This document shows positions 63,841 through 64,000 of a stretch of DNA of 64,000 bases, in pieces. Made by a program: the position numbers and the translations under genes. A model generated the notes under the pieces. The model was not told where the DNA came from and made no database searches. It saw nothing but the letters and a program-made list of their open reading frames with translations. Source of the stretch: Vallitalea guaymasensis (lineage in GTDB: Bacteria; Bacillota; Clostridia; Lachnospirales; Vallitaleaceae); the NCBI RefSeq assembly GCF_018141425.1, contig NZ_CP058561.1, positions 248,001 through 312,000 on the forward strand. The letters run 5' to 3'. Within the stretch, counting starts at the first letter, position 1. Every line of letters begins with the position of its first letter.

Positions 63841-64000
63841 ATCAGTGTCCTCCTTTAACAATATTTATTATGTAACCAATGTTATTTTGAACAATTCTGT
63901 ATTTGTCAAAATAAACTATTAATAAATAATATGTTAATACTTTTGAATATATTTTAACATATACTTATAAGTAATAAAAGAATTAATTGGTTAAAATAGA
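63841..64000. other. Upstream region at the window edge
   Basis: AT-rich, no gene seen. It should hold the promoter of the LiaF-like gene; no clear hexamer pair identified. Confidence 0.4.

Overview
This window is AT-rich DNA from a spore-forming, saccharolytic member of the Clostridia. The evidence is AT-rich coding and spacer DNA, strong AGGAGG-type ribosome binding sites, a HrcA/CIRCE-controlled groES-groEL pair, sigH, a SpoVB-type flippase, a cysteine T-box, class III fructose-bisphosphatase and a CxPxR-type (cysteine) sulfatase. The 16S rRNA and gene content fit a Lachnospirales-like lineage, perhaps near Vallitalea. That placement is inference only. No prophage, transposase or CRISPR array was seen.

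Layout. 0-6 kb: a small membrane protein, groEL/groES with a perfect CIRCE, an OGG-type DNA glycosylase, and Cys-rich DUF6062 and DUF2225 proteins. 6-11 kb: a surface-acylation-like group (DUF4358 lipoprotein, MBOAT acyltransferase, DHHW/AlgJ-like protein) beside a secreted protein with three tandem repeats. 11-21 kb: the conserved cysE-cysS-mrnC-flippase-rlmB-yacP-sigH run, led by a Cys T-box and interrupted by a secreted GH2 glycosidase that has its own promoter. 21-31 kb: catabolic genes, namely sulfatase plus IclR, an ADP-forming acyl-CoA synthetase, Mrp ATPase plus DUF134, and lacZ plus tetR behind a 16-bp palindromic operator. 31-39 kb: a PH-domain protein, a secreted M6 metalloprotease, and fbp-ispF. 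38.8-42.7 kb: glpP, a leader attenuator and an FAD-type glycerol-3-phosphate dehydrogenase operon. 42.9-47.1 kb: an eight-gene Mrp/Mbh-type cation antiporter operon. 47-54 kb: DUF421 and a complete oppABCDF peptide transporter with a small membrane protein at its end. 54.8-60.9 kb: an rRNA operon transcribed leftward as 16S-5S-23S-tRNA(Trp, Asp, Val, Met). 61-64 kb: a SleB-like cell-wall hydrolase, a TVP38-type membrane protein and a LiaF-like protein.

How the genes fit together. The secreted GH2 enzyme with discoidin domains, the sulfatase, the LacZ and the Opp system look like tools for using sulfated or complex glycans and peptides. The ADP-forming acyl-CoA synthetase could conserve energy from acyl-CoA, and the stand-alone antiporter would manage Na+/H+ gradients. 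The most unusual items are the 5S gene lying between 16S and 23S, outside both pre-rRNA processing stems; the antiporter operon in Mbh (hydrogenase-module) gene order with neither a hydrogenase nor the NuoL-like part of MrpA; and several candidate operators (lacZ palindrome, sulfatase direct repeats, a hairpin covering an SD).
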